From: Avena insularis
Lineage: Eukaryota; Streptophyta; Magnoliopsida; Poales; Poaceae
Assembly: GCA_023614405.1 (NCBI GenBank)
Contig: CM042687.1
Span: 238,540,292 to 238,604,291 of the forward strand
Direction of reading: 5' to 3'
Length of the DNA stretch: 64,000 nucleotides
The notes under the pieces are model-generated. The model did no database searches. It saw nothing but the letters and a program-made list of their open reading frames with translations, and had not been told where the DNA came from. Numbering within the stretch: the stretch's first letter is position 1; each line of letters opens with the position of its first letter. A program made the position numbers and the translations under genes. Below are positions 26,001 through 37,525 of this stretch, piece after piece.

Positions 26001-27034
26001 AAATTTTGCTAAGTCTTTTGACTTATGTTTTTTCTTAATAAAACTACTAAGTGAATGAATCACCTAGGTGGAAAGGGACTTGCTTGGAAGGATTTTTGTT
26101 GAGTGGTTACCAGGGCCCATTTTCATGGTTTACCCTGTGTATCTCACTTGTGGAATGCCACCCAGGAACAAAGAGATTTGAGATGTCAAATGTTGAGAAG
26201 CTTCAAGTGCAGCCACTTGGCATTATGGGCTCTGCCTGGATCATATAGGTTGCAATAACTTAGCCAAATGGACAGTTGGTGGTAGGGGGTGATAGGTTGG
26301 GACGCGTCCATTCTGTTCTAAGGGAAGGCTTCTGAAAGATCTTGTCTCGATGCATGTCGAGTCTTGTGGGGAAAGTGCACCACCTCTGCAGAGTGTAAAA
26401 TCTAAGTACTTAGCCATGTCCCTGGCAATGGACAATTTGAGCATCAAGACATGGAAGCTATCAAGAATCTCCTCATCCCAATTTTCTAAGTTAAAACTTG
26501 TGGTTGAACAAGGGTGAAGGTTCACCAATTTCTATTGGTGGTTCCTTGGGAGTTTTTGCTAAAAAAAAACTTAGTGTTTTTCAAAAGGTAAGGAAAAATC
26601 TATTTTGAGCAAAGTAAACCTAATATCCACTTAGCCAAATGCATATAGATGATAGTTACCACTATACTACCATAGTATCACTTGCCAATACAAATCAAAT
26701 GTATTGACCCTTGTGGCTGTAACTTATTATGTTGCAGGTTTGTTTGATGTTAGTGAAGTGTGTTGATTAGGATTACAAGTCTACAACCAACATGATTGCC
26801 TGTGGAACTTTGAAGATGAAGGACTCCATGCTATATTTATTTCTGCTGCATTGTATTGAGATAGCCAAATGAGCTATGTAAGATGTAATGAATTATTTTA
26901 TTCCTGGTTATAAAGTTGTATTATGACCTTCGTTTCTTGATATTACATCTTAACTATGGATGCTAGCTATTGATCCAGGGACTAGCATTGTAAACACAGG
27001 GATCTCTACCTTATTAAAGGTTGGGACCTCTACA
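23035..27034 (+). mobile_element. Probable solo LTR of a chromovirus-type gypsy element
   Basis: Starts TGTCACATCCCAAAA, close to the TGTAACATCCCAAAA start of the Tekay-like LTR at 39541. It shares that LTR's architecture: an AT-rich start, a GC-rich central part (23,850-24,720), then AT-rich sequence with CCTCTGCAGAGTGT near 26,380 (compare 42,880). The end is set at CCTCTACA (27034). Flanks ATACA and ATATA differ at one of five bases, so a target duplication is plausible but not proven. No primer site or gag follows. The GC-rich centre yields long shadow frames, notably 23960-24601 on the minus strand, rejected as genes. Confidence 0.6.
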
Positions 27035-27409
27035 ATATAGTACGTAATCTACACAAAGTTGATGCCATTAAAAATATGAACTGGAGGGATTAGCTAGTAA
27101 GTATAAAAATGGAATCAGAAAGTATAATTCATCTCACATTTGTCTCATGGCTCCATAACTCTAGTCGGCATCCTCGATGCAGCTACGCCCGACAGAAGAC
27201 AGACGAAGGAGCACGGCAAAACCCCCTCGTTCAAAGAGCCATCCCCAACTCCGCCAGGTCGCATTTGGATCTTCTCGAGCACACACTTCGCACATTTTTC
27301 TCGCCATATCACCCGCAGCATCGCTCCTTCTAGGCCGCCACCCCTCTCCTCCAAATATGCCCAACAGTCATACATAGATCTGCCCTTGCCCCCAATCTAT
27401 TCGGACGTG

Positions 27410-27672
27410 ATGACTATGAATTCAAGGAACAACCATCTGAACAACGTCTGGAGGAAGGTCGGCAACAACGTCTTCAATGAAATAGCTATGTGTCTGGACA
27501 CTACCAGCGTCGTCCGGCTGGCCGCATGCTCTAAGGAGTTGTACCGCCAAGTCGCTGACAAAAAAGGTAGTACATGCCCCAACGACATCTGCTAGACTTT
27601 GGTCTCCTACAAGGACGTCTACGACCACAAGATCACGTGCAACTACCGCCGGTGAGTCTGCATGAAGCCAGG
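27410..27672 (+). pseudogene. SIAH/SINA-type zinc-finger gene, 5' part
   Basis: From the ATG at 27410, 61 codons precede a TAG (27593). Residues 17-50 (VFNEIAMCLDTTSVV core) look like an F-box-type helical segment. A cysteine pair CPNDIC follows, and past the stop the same frame gives YDHKITC and, after a TGA at 27653, CMKPG. Together with GCEF on the far side of the insertion this makes the Cys/His spacing of the SIAH-type zinc finger. SIAH/SINA proteins are E3 ubiquitin ligases. The coding region is cut in a Gly codon by the retrotransposon at 27673. An F-box-like start instead of a RING finger is unusual. A longer open frame upstream (27140) is probably 5' leader. Family assignment is moderate. 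Confidence 0.55.
27668..27672. repeat. Left target-site duplication of family-2 element
   Basis: CCAGG, repeated at 34408-34412. Confidence 0.93.
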
Positions 27673-29096
27673 TGATGTCTACGCAATTCTATTCTTGTAG
27701 ATAGTTGTTGGGCCTCCAAGTGCAGAGGTTTGTAGAATAGAAGTAAGTTTCCCTTAAGTGGATTACCCAAGGTTTATCGAACTCATGGAGGAAGTGGTCA
27801 AAGGTATTCCCTCTCAAGCAACCCTGCAATCAAGATACACGAATTCTCTTGTGTCCCCAACACACCCAATACAGTTTTCAGGTGTATAGGTGCACTAGTT
27901 CGGTGATGAGATAGTAAAATACAAGTGGTAACAGTGCCAGAAAATAGCTGATGGCATGGAGGACTAAAGCAAGCAAACATGCAACAGATCTAGAAGCAAA
28001 CGGTGTTTCAATGCTTAGAAACAAGGCCTAGGGATCATACTTTCACTAGTGAACACTCTCTCATATAAATATCCTCTCTTCATGATACTACTCTTAACTA
28101 CTCTCCGGTTGGATACTCTAATCTACGGTAGGGCCTTACCCAATCTAGATAACCCCACACTGTCACCTAGATAACCCCACACTTCCAAAAAACACCACAA
28201 TTTCATAAAGACATCCAACTCCAAATATAACTCATAACAAATATTCAATCTAGCCAAAGTGCCACACACGGTATGCCCACTGTCACTTTCACAGCCGTGG
28301 GGAAAAGCATAGATCTATTAAAGCACAAAGAGTATTTATGTAGACTCAAGCCTAAGTGCCACCATGGCGTGCATGCTGTCACTTTCACACACATGGGGAG
28401 AGCAGAGATCTAATGAAGCACTTGAGTACCAAGGTACATCTACATGATTACAAAGCTCATGACCACAACAAGATCATGCATAGAGAGAGAGATGAACACA
28501 TAGCTACCGGTAGAGCCCTTAGCCTCGAGGAAGAACTACTCTCTCCTCATCATGGGAATCAGCAACAATGATGGAGATGGCTCCGGGGGCACTTCCCCAA
28601 CTCGGCAGGGTGCTGGAACAGAGATTTTCTGTCCCCCGAATCTCCCCTTTGGTGGCGGCGACGCAGCGGAACTTTTTCTAGAAGTATGATGGATTATTTA
28701 GGGTTTTCTCCCCGGGGGCTTCTTATAGGCGAAGGAGGCAAGGTCAGCAGAGGGCGAGGGGGCCCACACCCCCTGTGGGCGCGACTTAGGGTGGGCCCAC
28801 ACCCACCTAGGGTTTGGCCACCCTGGTTTCCTCCTCCGTCTCATCTTTGATTTTCTGTATCGCTTAGGGGAAAATATGAATTTGACTTTTGTCCCGTCCA
28901 ATTCCAAGAATATTCATTTTTTAGCTTTCTAAAACCAAAAATAGCAAAAAATAGGCAACTATCACTATGACAACTTGTTAATAGGTTAGTTCCAGAATAG
29001 ATATAAAAACACATCAAAGTGTAGACAAAGCAAAGCATAGTAGATACTAAACAAGCATGGAACATCAAAAATTATAGAAACGTTTCCGACGTATCA
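27673..29096 (-). repeat. 3' LTR of family-2 element
   Basis: 1424 bp from TGATGTCTACGCAATT to TTCCGACGTATCA on the plus strand. Same family as the solo LTR at 2500-4046. Confidence 0.93.
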
Positions 29097-29113
29097 AGCA
29101 TCCCCAAGCTTAA
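29097..29113 (-). other. Polypurine tract of family-2 element
   Basis: On the minus strand TTAAGCTTGGGGATGCT immediately precedes the 3' LTR. Confidence 0.8.
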
Positions 29114-32082
29114 CTCCTGCTCGTCCTCGAGTAGGTAAGTGATAAAAAGAATAATTTTTGAGGTTACATGCACCCTCAAAACCAAGATCAAACCATTTGC
29201 AAGCATTGAAAGCTGGGATCAAAGAACTCTAAACATGTGCATGAAATATGGAGTTCTAACAGTAAGACAAAGTAACTATGCATGCAACATGAAAGGCTGC
29301 TTACAAAGATCATGAATAACATGCATTGAAAAACGTTTGTTTGTTTCAAATATAGAAAACATTCAAAGTTCACCTTCAAAGTGGCATAGTGGCATCAACT
29401 TGTCCCTCATAGAGTAGCAAATAGATGCATAGGACACCTTCAAAGTTCACAAGGGTGACTAGAAACAGATAGTACAAGAACAAGTAATATCACAATATGA
29501 ATCAATCAATAAGCTTTGGGACAATGCACATAGAACTAAGAATAGAAACTATGCTCTCTTAATGGTGCCTAAAGGTAGAAGGTGGAGACTCAATAGTGGT
29601 GGAAGAAAGGCCCTTCATAAAGGGAAGCAGGGATTTCAAGTTTCAAAAAGAGCTTCCAAAAATTATGGTACTTGTTAGCTTTCAGCCCTCATTGCCCCTA
29701 TCATAAGCATCTTGAAGCGATTAAGGTTAAAGTGAACAAACTATGGAGTATATGCTTGACAAAGTATAAGTTGGCAATTTCATGTCCCTTGAATATGAGA
29801 GCCACACCTCATGCTACTCAACTTCAGTTACATGTAAGTTCTTGTCATTGTAAGTATTTGCATCTCATAGAGAACCGCCAACGAGGTAACCCTTGCACAT
29901 GGTACAGGAGATATCCCATAACCAAAATGACAAGGCAAGCAGACAATGAGCATCTCAGTGATCTTTCTATTTACTATGTGCATAGCTTTTTATTGAGGAA
30001 GCTTCATAGATAGCTCACTATGGTGATGCTGCAAGTTTCCACCATGATTAGGCATGGCTTAGGCTAGCGGCCCAGGCGTTTCTCTAACACAAAATACAAA
30101 CTCCATGGACTTACAAGTTCCCTCTTTATTTCACACCGGTGACATCCATAGACAAAAGAGCATGATATCAACTGAGTACAAAGTACATGTGCAATGTTGA
30201 AAACGTTCCCCATGACAGCATGGTTATGCTAATTCCAATGTATAAGTGCAAGCATATACAACATAGACGATACAATGGTTCAAGTTTATTAGGGGCAAAG
30301 AATATAAAGTGTGCCATCAAGTTCGTGAGATCTTTAATCACTAAGTTTTCACATAACAAAAATAGTTTTTAATTGGAAGATAGCTGAAAACAAGAATATA
30401 CTTGGAATGGTGTAACACACCATGCATAGGAGTTTATAGTGGACACTTTGGAATAACTTGGTTTCTTGGGAGTTGGAAGCATGAGTAGGGCTTACTCATA
30501 CAAGTGGAGGCTAGCAAAAGACTGGGAGCAACCAACTAAGATAGCAATAATGGCCATAATCATGCAGAGCGACAAAACATTACTAATAAAAGCATAGAGT
30601 GGTACGATAAGTCTAGGACTAAATGATCATAGAGGCTATGGTGACTTGTCATAATCATAACATGGTGTGAGCATGTGCCAAGTCAACCCAAACAAAGCAT
30701 CAAAGGAGAATACCACAATACTATGCTTTTGCATGCTAAAACAACGCATAATTCTTTCAAGGTACACTAAGCACTCTCAATGATTTGGAGAAAGTCATGC
30801 TAAAAAATAATCACTAAGCATAAGGTCAAAACAACACCTAGAATGTCATGCTAAAGTCTAAGTCACAGTCAATGCAATCTCACTTTTGTACCACTTAAGC
30901 ATAAAACTTTCTACTCCTTTCCAACACCAATCGACTTATTTGAAACAACTCACAAGGATAATAATCAATAAAGATCAGTGATCTTGTCTAACAAATCCGC
31001 AAAGAAGAACTAAAAAGTTCTAAGCTTAAAGCATAAGAAAACTAAGGCTAAACACGGTGCTAGCAAAAGAACACTCACAAGACAATAAGAATGAAAACTG
31101 GAGTGTTCTGGGCAATGAAAACAGACTGTGTCTCTCTCCAAAAGAAGTGTGGTGTAACCAACCAACTTACTCAAGCAAACTAAGCAAACGAAAAGCAAAA
31201 ACAAAAACTAAGACGCTCCAAAAACAACACAACAATGCATGACACAATAAAAACGAAGTGTCTAGAAAGACCTAAATTTTTTATTGATGAAGAAGGGGAT
31301 GCCTTGGGCATCCCCAAGCTTTGACGCTTGTACCTCTTGGATATTTCTTGGGGTGACACCGGGGTGGCATCCCCAAGCTTGAGGTTTTGTCCATTCTTCA
31401 TCTCATTACATCATTCTCTCTCTACACCTGAAAATTTTCCTTCATACAAAACTTCACACAATCTTCATTAGCAACATTAGAGTATTCAAAAGATAATAGA
31501 CCTTCAGGAAAAGCTTTGGAACAACAAGACTTTTCCCTAAAAACACAAGCTACTCTAGTAAATCCTTCAAAAATCTCAATTCCCCAAAAGAGAACTCAAA
31601 AAGGAATCAATAAGAAGCAAATGCAAATAATGGCAGAAATCTGTGAAAACAGACCGGCAGGTAGAAACCGATTTTTTCGAAACTCTTCTGTTGCTCAAAT
31701 AAAAAGTGTTGAACTAACGAAAGTTAGATAACATACTGGAAAATTTATTCGTAAATTATCAGCTCAATCCGACTTACAGAGACTCCTCACGAATATTTAT
31801 GGTGGAGGACAGAAATCTGTTTTGGGACAGCAACTCCCCAAATCTTACTTCCCTCTCATTAGAGGTTATTCTTGGCACAAAAAGCAAACAAAAAGGATAA
31901 GGGGAGGTCATTACTGAAGTAATAACTTCCAAGACTCAATAAAACTCTTGGGTTATCTTCCAACAAGTATTTTTCTTTAACGCCTTTAAGTTAGGCATGA
32001 TAGCTTGAGAAGATGCTCACATAAGAAATATGAATTGAAGTAAAAGAGAGCATCAAAAAGCAAATTCAAAACACATTTAAGT
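29114..32082 (-). other. Non-coding interior of family-2 element
   Basis: About 3 kb with no long open frame on either strand. The section 29870-30080 matches the interiors of the two family-1 elements. Near 31,290-31,390 the word GGCATCCCCAAGCTT occurs twice about 60 bp apart; each resembles the element's own polypurine tract. The A-rich section 30,900-31,500 lacks coding features. Confidence 0.75.
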
Positions 32083-32757
32083 CTAACTCATATGCGTAGG
32101 AATATTGTAAACAAACAAGTCTTGAAAGCACAAAGCAACAAGCATAGGAAAGCAAAACAAGTGCAGCTTCAAAATTTTCAACATAAAGAGGGGAAACTTA
32201 ATATTGTTGAGATGCATAAGACCATATTTCCGTCTCTCATAATAACTTTCAGTAGCATCATGAATAAAATTAACAATATAACTATCACATAAAACATTCT
32301 TATCATGAGCCACATGCATAAAATTATTATTACTCTCCACATAAGTAGTGGGAGCAAATTCAACAAAATAGCTATCACTATGATTCTCATCACCATAATC
32401 ATCAAATATAGGAGGCATGTTGTAATCACAATTAATTTTCTCCTCAATAGTAGGTGGACTGAAAATATCATATTCATCATTGTAATCATCATATATTGGA
32501 GGTAAACTATCATCAAAGAAAATTTTCTCCTCTATGCTTGGGGGACTAAAAATATCATTTTCATCAAAACTAGCTTCCCCAATCTTTGAATTTTACATAG
32601 CATTAGAAATAATGGTGTCCAAAGAATTCATTCTAATAACATTGCTATTAGCATGCAAATAAAGCTCCATAGGTTTTTAAATTTTCTCTTCAAACACTTC
32701 ATGTCCTAACTCAAGATAAACACTATAAAGCACTCTAATTTTTGTTTTGTTTTCCAT
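32083..32757 (-). pseudogene. Leader ORF of family-2 element, two stops
   Basis: One frame of about 224 codons from the ATG at 32757 to the stop at 32083, interrupted by two in-frame stops in its first third; the last 111 codons are open. It contains an internal duplication: DIFSPPSIEEKI and DIFSPPTIEEKI, each followed by a PPI(Y/F)DDY segment. The C-terminal ~40 residues are strongly hydrophobic (LFCFPMLVALCF) and could be a membrane segment. It sits just after the primer site, in gag position, without capsid or knuckle motifs. Function is unknown; it resembles ORFs seen in other Triticeae non-autonomous elements. Confidence 0.6.
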
Positions 32758-32934
32758 TAAGCCTAACTAGTGAAAACAAGAAACAAAAAGACAAAATTGC
32801 AGAATCTAAAGGAAATAACTTCGAGCACTCACACCGGAGGATGTGAGTACCTTTTACCTTACCTCCTCAAGAACGGCGCGAAAGAGCTTTCTCGCTTGTC
32901 ACGATGAAACGTGTGAGTTCCTTTTACCTTTCCT

Positions 32935-32951
32935 CCCTGGCAACAGTGCCA
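32935..32951 (-). other. Primer-binding site, family-2 element
   Basis: On the minus strand TGGCACTGTTGCCAGGG lies 10 bp inside the 5' LTR. It is a diverged form of the TGGCGCCGTTGCC site. Confidence 0.8.
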
Positions 32952-32961
32952 GAAAATAGCT

Positions 32962-34407
32962 TGATGTCTACGCACTTATATTCTTGTAGACAGTTGTTGG
33001 GCCTCCAAGTGTAGAGGTTTGTAGAACAGCAGCAAGTTTCCCTTAACTGGATTACCCAAGGTTTATCGAACTCAGGGAGGAAGTGGTCAAAGGTATTCCC
33101 TCTCAAGCAACCCTGCAATCAAGATACAAGAAGTCTCTTGTGTCCCCAACACACCCAATACACTTTTCAGGTGTATATGTGCACTAGTTAGGCGAAGAGA
33201 TAGTAAAATACAAGTGGTAATGGTGCCAGAAAATAGCTGATGGCGTGGAGGACTAAAGCAAGCAAACATGCAATAGATCTAGAAGAAAACGGTGTTTGAA
33301 TGCTTAGAAACAAGTCCTTGGGATCATACTTTCACTAGTGAACACTCTCTCATATAAATATCCTCTCTTTATGATACTACTCTTAACTAATCTCCGGTTG
33401 GATACTCTAATCCATGGTAGGGCCTTCCCCAATCTAGATAACCCCACATTGTCACCTTGAGCGCTAGATGGTTCCAACAAACACCACAATTTCATAAAGA
33501 CATCCAACTCCAAATATAACTCATAACAAATATTCAATCTAGCCAAAGTGCCACACACGGTATGCCCGCTGTCACTTTCACACACGTGGGGAAAAGCATA
33601 GATCTATTAAAGCACAAAGGGTATTTATGTAGACTCAAGCCTAAGTGCCACCATGGGGTGCACGCTCTCAGTTTCACACACATGGAGAGATCATAGATCT
33701 AATGAAGCACTTGAGTAGCAAGGTAGATCTACTTGATTACAAAGCTCATGACTACAACAAGATCATGCATAGAAAGAGAGATGAACACATAGCTACCGGT
33801 AGAGCCCTCAGCCTTGAGGAAGAACTACTCCCTACTCATCATGGGAATCAGCAACAGTGATGGAGATGGTGGTGGAGATCGATGAATATGGCTCCGGGGG
33901 CACTTCCCCGTCCCAGCAGGGTGCCGGAACAGAGACTTTCTGTCCCTCGAATCTCCCCTTCGGTGGCAGCGGCGCAACGGAACTTTTTCTAGAAGTTTGA
34001 TGGATTATTTAGGGTTTTCTCCCCGAGAGATTCTTATAGGCAAAGGAGGCAAGGTCGGCGGAGGGCCAGGGGGCCACACCCCCTGTGGGTGTGACCTAGG
34101 GTGGGCCCGCACCCACTTACGGTGTGGCCACCCTGGTTTCCCCCTCCGTCTTGTCTTCGATTTTCTGTATCGCTTAGGGAAAAATATGAACTTTGGCTTT
34201 TGTCCCGTCCATTTCTGAGAATATTCATTTTTTAGCTTTCTAAAACCAAAAACAGCAGAAAACAGGCATCTGGCACTATGGCAACTTGTTAATAGGTTAG
34301 TTTCAGAAAAGATATAAAAACACCTCAAAGTGTAGACAAAGAAAAGCAAAGTAGATACTAAACAAGCATAGAACATCAAACATTATAGATATGTTTCCGA
34401 TGTATCA
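32962..34407 (-). repeat. 5' LTR of family-2 element
   Basis: 1446 bp from TGATGTCTACGCACTT to TTTCCGATGTATCA on the plus strand, aligned with 27673-29096. Confidence 0.93.
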
Positions 34408-34412
34408 CCAGG
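34408..34412. repeat. Right target-site duplication of family-2 element
   Basis: CCAGG, identical to 27668-27672. The host reading frame resumes inside the Gly codon completed by base 34413. Confidence 0.93.
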
Positions 34413-35046
34413 ATGCGAGTTCACCAGCGTCAAGAAAGTGTTCATCGATCACCTCATATCTTCCCACATGATGACGGTGCCCAGATACAGCCCCCAAAAA
34501 TGGGACCCAAAAATGTCGGTTCTTGCACCGGGCTCGAGGAGAGTTGGGGTCATCGGCATCGAGAAGGAGGTCAAGCTATTCGTCGCCCAAATTGATGGGC
34601 ATATCACGGACTCTCTCCTGTCTATCAGGCCTATCAGGTCGGTGGCATGCGAATCGCCATGGTACGAGGTGAGGTTTTGGTCATTGGTATTGTTCACTAG
34701 TTTCAATCACGTTCTAGTAACGAGATCATCCAAGACAACGATTAGGCCGTCAACGGCCGACGCCATGCTGGAAGTGCTCACGTGTTATCTGTCGAAGCCA
34801 CGGCTTTACTGGCATACTACCGAACCTGTCGTCGGACAAGATTCACTGGTGAGATATCACATACTAATCCTCTTGTGATGATCCTAATGTGAGTGTACGT
34901 AATGTTTGTACTAATTCGTTAATTTATGTTGGTGGCAGATTCCCTTTGTTATCGGAATCGCAGAAATTAAGGATCCCAAATTTCATGGTTTGTCATATGA
35001 ATTTTACATGTATGCTGCTGACCTAGAGGCCGATAGGCGACAATGA
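34413..35046 (+). pseudogene. SIAH/SINA-type zinc-finger gene, 3' part
   Basis: The frame interrupted at 27672 resumes here: C-E-F-T-S-V then FIDHLISSHMM supplies the remaining zinc ligands (Cys, His, His). It stays open from 34414 to 34848. A 90-bp intron with GT-AG ends (34849-34938) joins it to a 36-codon last exon ending in TGA at 35044-35046 (IPFVIGIAEIKDPKFHG near its start). The stretch after the zinc finger (VGVIGIEKEVKLFVAQIDG) fits the beta-rich TRAF-like C-terminal domain of SINA proteins. Without the insertion and the two stops upstream the product would be about 268 residues. This half is undamaged, so inactivation may be recent. The intron is inferred from splice signals only. 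Confidence 0.6.
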
Positions 35047-35789
35047 AACAAGAGACGCGTCCCAGGCAAGAAATCAAGCGTGCTGCCTGGCTAGCACTTT
35101 GACATGCTGAAGAATTCTCTTTATTCTACGCATATGATGTGACATTTAGTGGTTCCAAATTGCTACTAAATCTTTCAAATGCTATTGAATCTGTCAAACT
35201 GCCGTTTATTGCTATTACTTAAGTATTTCGTAGAGCTAATACTGATGTACTGGTACTTGTTTAGATCAAGGGAATTAGATGGTCGGTCTTGCTTTTCTTT
35301 TGAAACATGGCCATGTGACAATCTAGATGACGCTAGGGCATTTTGGGTTGCATATATGTTGGTCACAGATGCATTGATCTAAGAATGAGGTATGCACACA
35401 AAAGCAGACTTGATCGTGTGTTTTGCATGCTCCAATGATGGAGTGCGTTTAGAGAAAAGTGCAAACTCATCGTGCGACAAGGTTTTTTGAGCTGAAACAT
35501 GAACTAATTATCTCTCGACTGCTATTGAATTTCACGTGGTTTCTAATTACATCTACTGACACTTTGGTATGAAACAAGGTCATGTGGTTGCTAATTATTT
35601 GATGTAATGAAGTTGTTCTACATATGTTTGCACTTGTCGAATTAAGCTTAATCCAATTTAGACAAGGAAAACAATTAGTCTAGGATTACAATCCAACAGG
35701 AAAATCTCATCATGTCTCGTACATTTTAAAATGAGAAAAACAAAACGAATCAATGTTCATCATCTCACTGCATAATTTGAAACAACGGC
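35047..35789. other. 3' flank of the SIAH-like gene, no gene seen
   Basis: AT-rich sequence holding presumably the 3' untranslated region of the pseudogene and the unlocated left boundary of the outer CACTA element. Short open frames such as 35179-35382 have no recognisable content. No CACTA terminal repeat was found here. Confidence 0.5.
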
Positions 35790-36125
35790 CTAATCATCAT
35801 CACCATCACCGCTTTCAGCATTGTCGCATTCTAGATCCACATGTTTCGACTGGGTTAGATCTTCCTCCTCTTGCCGTTCATCATACATATCCTAAGATTC
35901 ATTAGGTAGAACCATTTTATTGCTCTCTTTGTCCACTATACTAATCTCGACAGTGAAATATACTTGTCCATCATGCGCAGACCTGCCTCTCGCAATCAAA
36001 TTTTCATAGACGTCGGCCAATTCAGTTACCATACAAACACTGGGATCATCTTGGTGGGAAACATCAATGGTGACTGGCTCGTCATAGTCATTCACATTTC
36101 TGATCTTTTCTAGATGCTCCTGCAA
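35790..36125 (-). pseudogene. 3'-terminal ORF of the outer CACTA element, broken
   Basis: From 36125 the frame reads 77 codons to a TAG at 35892-35894 and continues in frame to a second TAG at 35790-35792. The last part is acidic (DNAESGDGDDD tail). It follows the transposase in the same orientation. It may be the C-terminus of the transposase after an internal deletion or part of a second CACTA gene; I recognise no domain. Confidence 0.4.
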
Positions 36126-36129
36126 CTCA

Positions 36130-37525
36130 GCTACAGCTAAGTTTCATGGTGCAGTGTCATACTCAGTCCTCTTTCAATAGAACTGCAATTTGTTTTGAGT
36201 TTTTTCGGAATTTGTGGCCTCCAGGAAGAAAAACCCGGTGGCCAAGGTAACTGGTCTTATTTTGTAGCCTCACTGTGACCTATTTTGACTCACAGTGAAG
36301 ACATGCGTTGTAACCTCCTGTCACTCTGCCTGACATAGTGCCAAGAGCTGGAAAATCATGGGTGCATAATAGCATAGCAGCACGCAGAGGGAACTTGGCA
36401 TCTTTGATTTGCTTGCAAGGATATCAGGAGTCATGACACCCTTCCACAGTTTCTACAAGTCTCGTATAAGAGTCTGCATGAACATATCAAAACCCATCCT
36501 AGGTGATTTGTGACCTGAGATGAGTAAAGTTAGCAATTAGTTCGACTGATCCATGAATGCCCAGGGAGGCAGGTTGTAAATTGTAACAAGTAATGGCCAC
36601 ATGATGTACGAGTTACTCATGTTTAGAAATGGATTAAATCCATCTGTAGCTAGGTCATGTCTCAGGTTCCTTGCATCCATAGCAAATCCTGGAAGAGCTT
36701 TGTCAAAGTTCTTCCATTCATCACCATCAACTGGATGTATCAGTAAGTAATCATCTGGCTTGAGAATCTCTTTATGCCATCTTGTTTCTTTAGATGTTTG
36801 TTCTGACTAAAATAGTCTTTGCAATCTATCTTTAATTTAAAAATATATCAGAACCTTACAAGGATCTTTCTTCTTTTTATCACCATTTTTCCATCTTGAT
36901 TCATTACATACTCGGCATTCATCGATGTTTTCATAATCCTCCCAGAACAGTACATAGTTATTTGGACAAAAATGGATCTTCTCATATGGTAGTCCGAGTA
37001 TCTTGATGTACACCTTGGGATTAAATCGATGTACACCTTAATCACTATATCGAAAGCTTTGTTGGTAACCTTGCTGAACAACTTTTCCTTTAGTAATTTC
37101 ATTACCTGTTCGAATCTTGAGATACCAGCACTAGGGTCCACTAAACACTTGGCATCTTCTATTAGTTTAGAGAAAAGTGTTCTTTTAAGAGAAGGGCCGC
37201 CCTTTTTGCTTGCAGTGGGGTACATGTCCCTTAACAAACCAGAAAGGTCCTCATCCTCGATCTGATGAGCTAAAGGATCAAGAACAAGCTGATCATATGG
37301 TTCACCATGTTTAGTCCAACTAATATATGTGTATTACTTACCATTACTGAATATATGCTCTGCAACTGTGCTCTGACTCAGCTTTCTATAATTAAGCCAT
37401 TGGTGGCATGGGAAAAACACATCCGAGTCACCGTTATGTTGTCTAACAAACTTCATGAAGTCATTAACACCTTCCCAATATAAAGGTGTTGCTTTTTGTC
37501 CGTTCAGTATCCAATATCTGTCCAT
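36130..37525 (-). pseudogene. CACTA transposase (TNP2 type), broken
   Basis: The minus strand from the ATG at 37525 (MDRYWILNG) gives a transposase-associated domain with FFPCHQWLN near residue 40. A likely intron follows, and the core resumes near 37265 (LLRDMYPTA, then FSKLIEDAKCLVDP). Frame changes are needed after about 37,030. Other frames show NNYVLFWEDYENIDECRVC (36,960-36,900), the cysteine-containing segment of Transposase_21; DGFNPFLNMS near 36,640; and FPALGTMSGRVTGG near 36,340. The catalytic remainder after about 36,130 is missing. The protein would bind CACTA ends and cut them. Several frameshifts and a deletion make it dead. Confidence 0.82.

Larger units (their letters stand above)
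27673..34407 (-). mobile_element. Complete non-autonomous Athila-lineage element (family 2)
   Basis: 6735 bp on the minus strand: 5' LTR 32962-34407, primer site 32935-32951, leader ORF 32757-32083, long non-coding interior, polypurine tract 29097-29113 and 3' LTR 27673-29096. A perfect 5-bp target duplication (CCAGG) shows a simple insertion. No protease, RT or integrase is present. I count about 17 substitutions in the first ~260 aligned LTR bases (about 6.5 percent), which at the usual grass LTR rate of 1.3e-8 per site per year suggests roughly 2.5 million years; this is a hand count of part of the LTR only. Confidence 0.94.

Noticed and set aside
27653..27672. GTGAGT at 27652 looks like a splice donor in the SIAH-like gene
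   Set aside because: Using it would remove the CMKPG residues that complete the zinc-finger spacing, and the nearest acceptor would leave an impossibly short intron and the wrong frame.
34671..34726. Possible intron GTGAGG...TTCTAG in the SIAH-like gene
   Set aside because: The frame is open without splicing, whereas splicing would place a stop (TAA) at the junction.
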